Assembly: GCF_001279695.1 (NCBI RefSeq)
Contig: NZ_LGDD01000235.1
Span: forward strand, 1-64,000
DNA from: Streptomyces sp. WM6378
GTDB taxonomy: Bacteria; Actinomycetota; Actinomycetes; Streptomycetales; Streptomycetaceae
Reading direction: 5' to 3'
DNA: 64,000 bases
Shown here: positions 63,839 through 64,000 of the stretch, in pieces
How positions within the stretch are numbered: position 1 is the stretch's first letter
How the letters are laid out: every line of letters starts with the position of its first letter
Position numbers and translations under genes: made by a program
Notes under the pieces: model-generated
What the model was told of the DNA's origin: nothing
Database searches by the model: none
What the model saw: only the letters and a program-made list of their open reading frames with translations

Positions 63839-64000
63839 CCGTACTTACGGCGTGGCGCGTACGATCACGCGCGAGCCTTCGCAGCCACTCCCGGACCGCA
63901 CTGCCGTGGTCTCCGGCGCCCATGTGGTGCCTCCTTGCGGGGGTGACAAGGTCGTGGGCCTGTTTCCCCCGGCTGCCCGGCTACCCGGCGAGGGTGGCGT
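63839..64000. other. Window end, no gene assigned
   Basis: The last 160 bases hold no supported gene. On the minus strand, AAGGAGG lies six bases before an ATG at 63923, but the frame runs into the DUF5825 gene and lacks homology. Confidence 0.3.

Noticed and set aside
63681..63923. Minus-strand frame starting after AAGGAGG at the window end
   Set aside because: It runs almost entirely antisense to the well-supported DUF5825 gene and has no recognisable motifs.

Overview
This is a high-GC actinomycete chromosome segment, almost certainly Streptomyces. The codon bias is strong, GTG starts and ATGA/GTGA stop-start overlaps are frequent, and two genes carry rare TTA (bldA) codons. Streptomyces-typical families are present: SAV_915, DUF6629, family 2B encapsulin with 2-methylisoborneol synthase, and an XRE/ImmA-IrrE/P450 set. 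No rRNA, tRNA, CRISPR array or intact insertion sequence was seen.

Layout. 1-5.9 kb is a potassium locus: the kdpC 3' end, kdpE, kdpD, a KimA-type K+ symporter, and an inverted KdpA remnant. 5.9-16.2 kb is mixed: lysA, an SAV_915 protein, a frameshifted secreted lectin-like protein, an amidase, a stand-alone murE paralogue, a Tat-exported phosphatase and a DUF6629 membrane protein.

16.2-38.6 kb is the most interesting part and looks like one ribosomal-peptide/lipid hybrid cluster. A minus-strand operon begins with a 42-codon precursor-like gene (28042-28170) that encodes an acidic leader and a Cys/Ser-only block. It continues with a D-aminoacylase-like amidohydrolase, an NAD-dependent 3beta-HSD/epimerase, an AarF/UbiB-kinase plus class III aminotransferase fusion, a KASIII-like enzyme, an acyl carrier protein, a fatty acyl-AMP ligase, an MMPL exporter and a CFAS-type methyltransferase. 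A second minus-strand operon (30959-38599) holds azole-forming machinery: an E1-like partner, a SagB-type dehydrogenase, an E1/YcaO cyclodehydratase fusion ending in PxPxP, an unknown protein, and two M16 peptidase-like subunits. Between them sit a divergent MFS exporter/XRE regulator pair and a TTA-containing LuxR-type regulator. The two operon leaders share an identical 13-bp palindromic element. My inference is a lipid-linked linear azol(in)e peptide, structure unknown.

38.7-42.3 kb is a P450 / MAB_1171c-like membrane protein / ImmA-IrrE peptidase / XRE operon. 42.4-48 kb holds a catalase, a YbdK-like ligase, a small Cys-rich protein, a STAS protein, an AsnC fragment and a secreted I36-type inhibitor. 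48-51.6 kb is the 2-methylisoborneol operon with its encapsulin. 52-57 kb holds a Lys-rich mini-protein, a YncE-like propeller protein, a LysR regulator, a deletion scar joining a truncated GntR regulator to a truncated flavoprotein, and an unrecognised 383-residue protein.

57.8-63.8 kb is a second RiPP locus: MFS exporter, S9 peptidase, 39-residue precursor, B12-type radical SAM enzyme and DUF5825 protein. Both precursor genes are followed by a strong tetraloop hairpin before the downstream enzyme genes, which would favour excess precursor mRNA.
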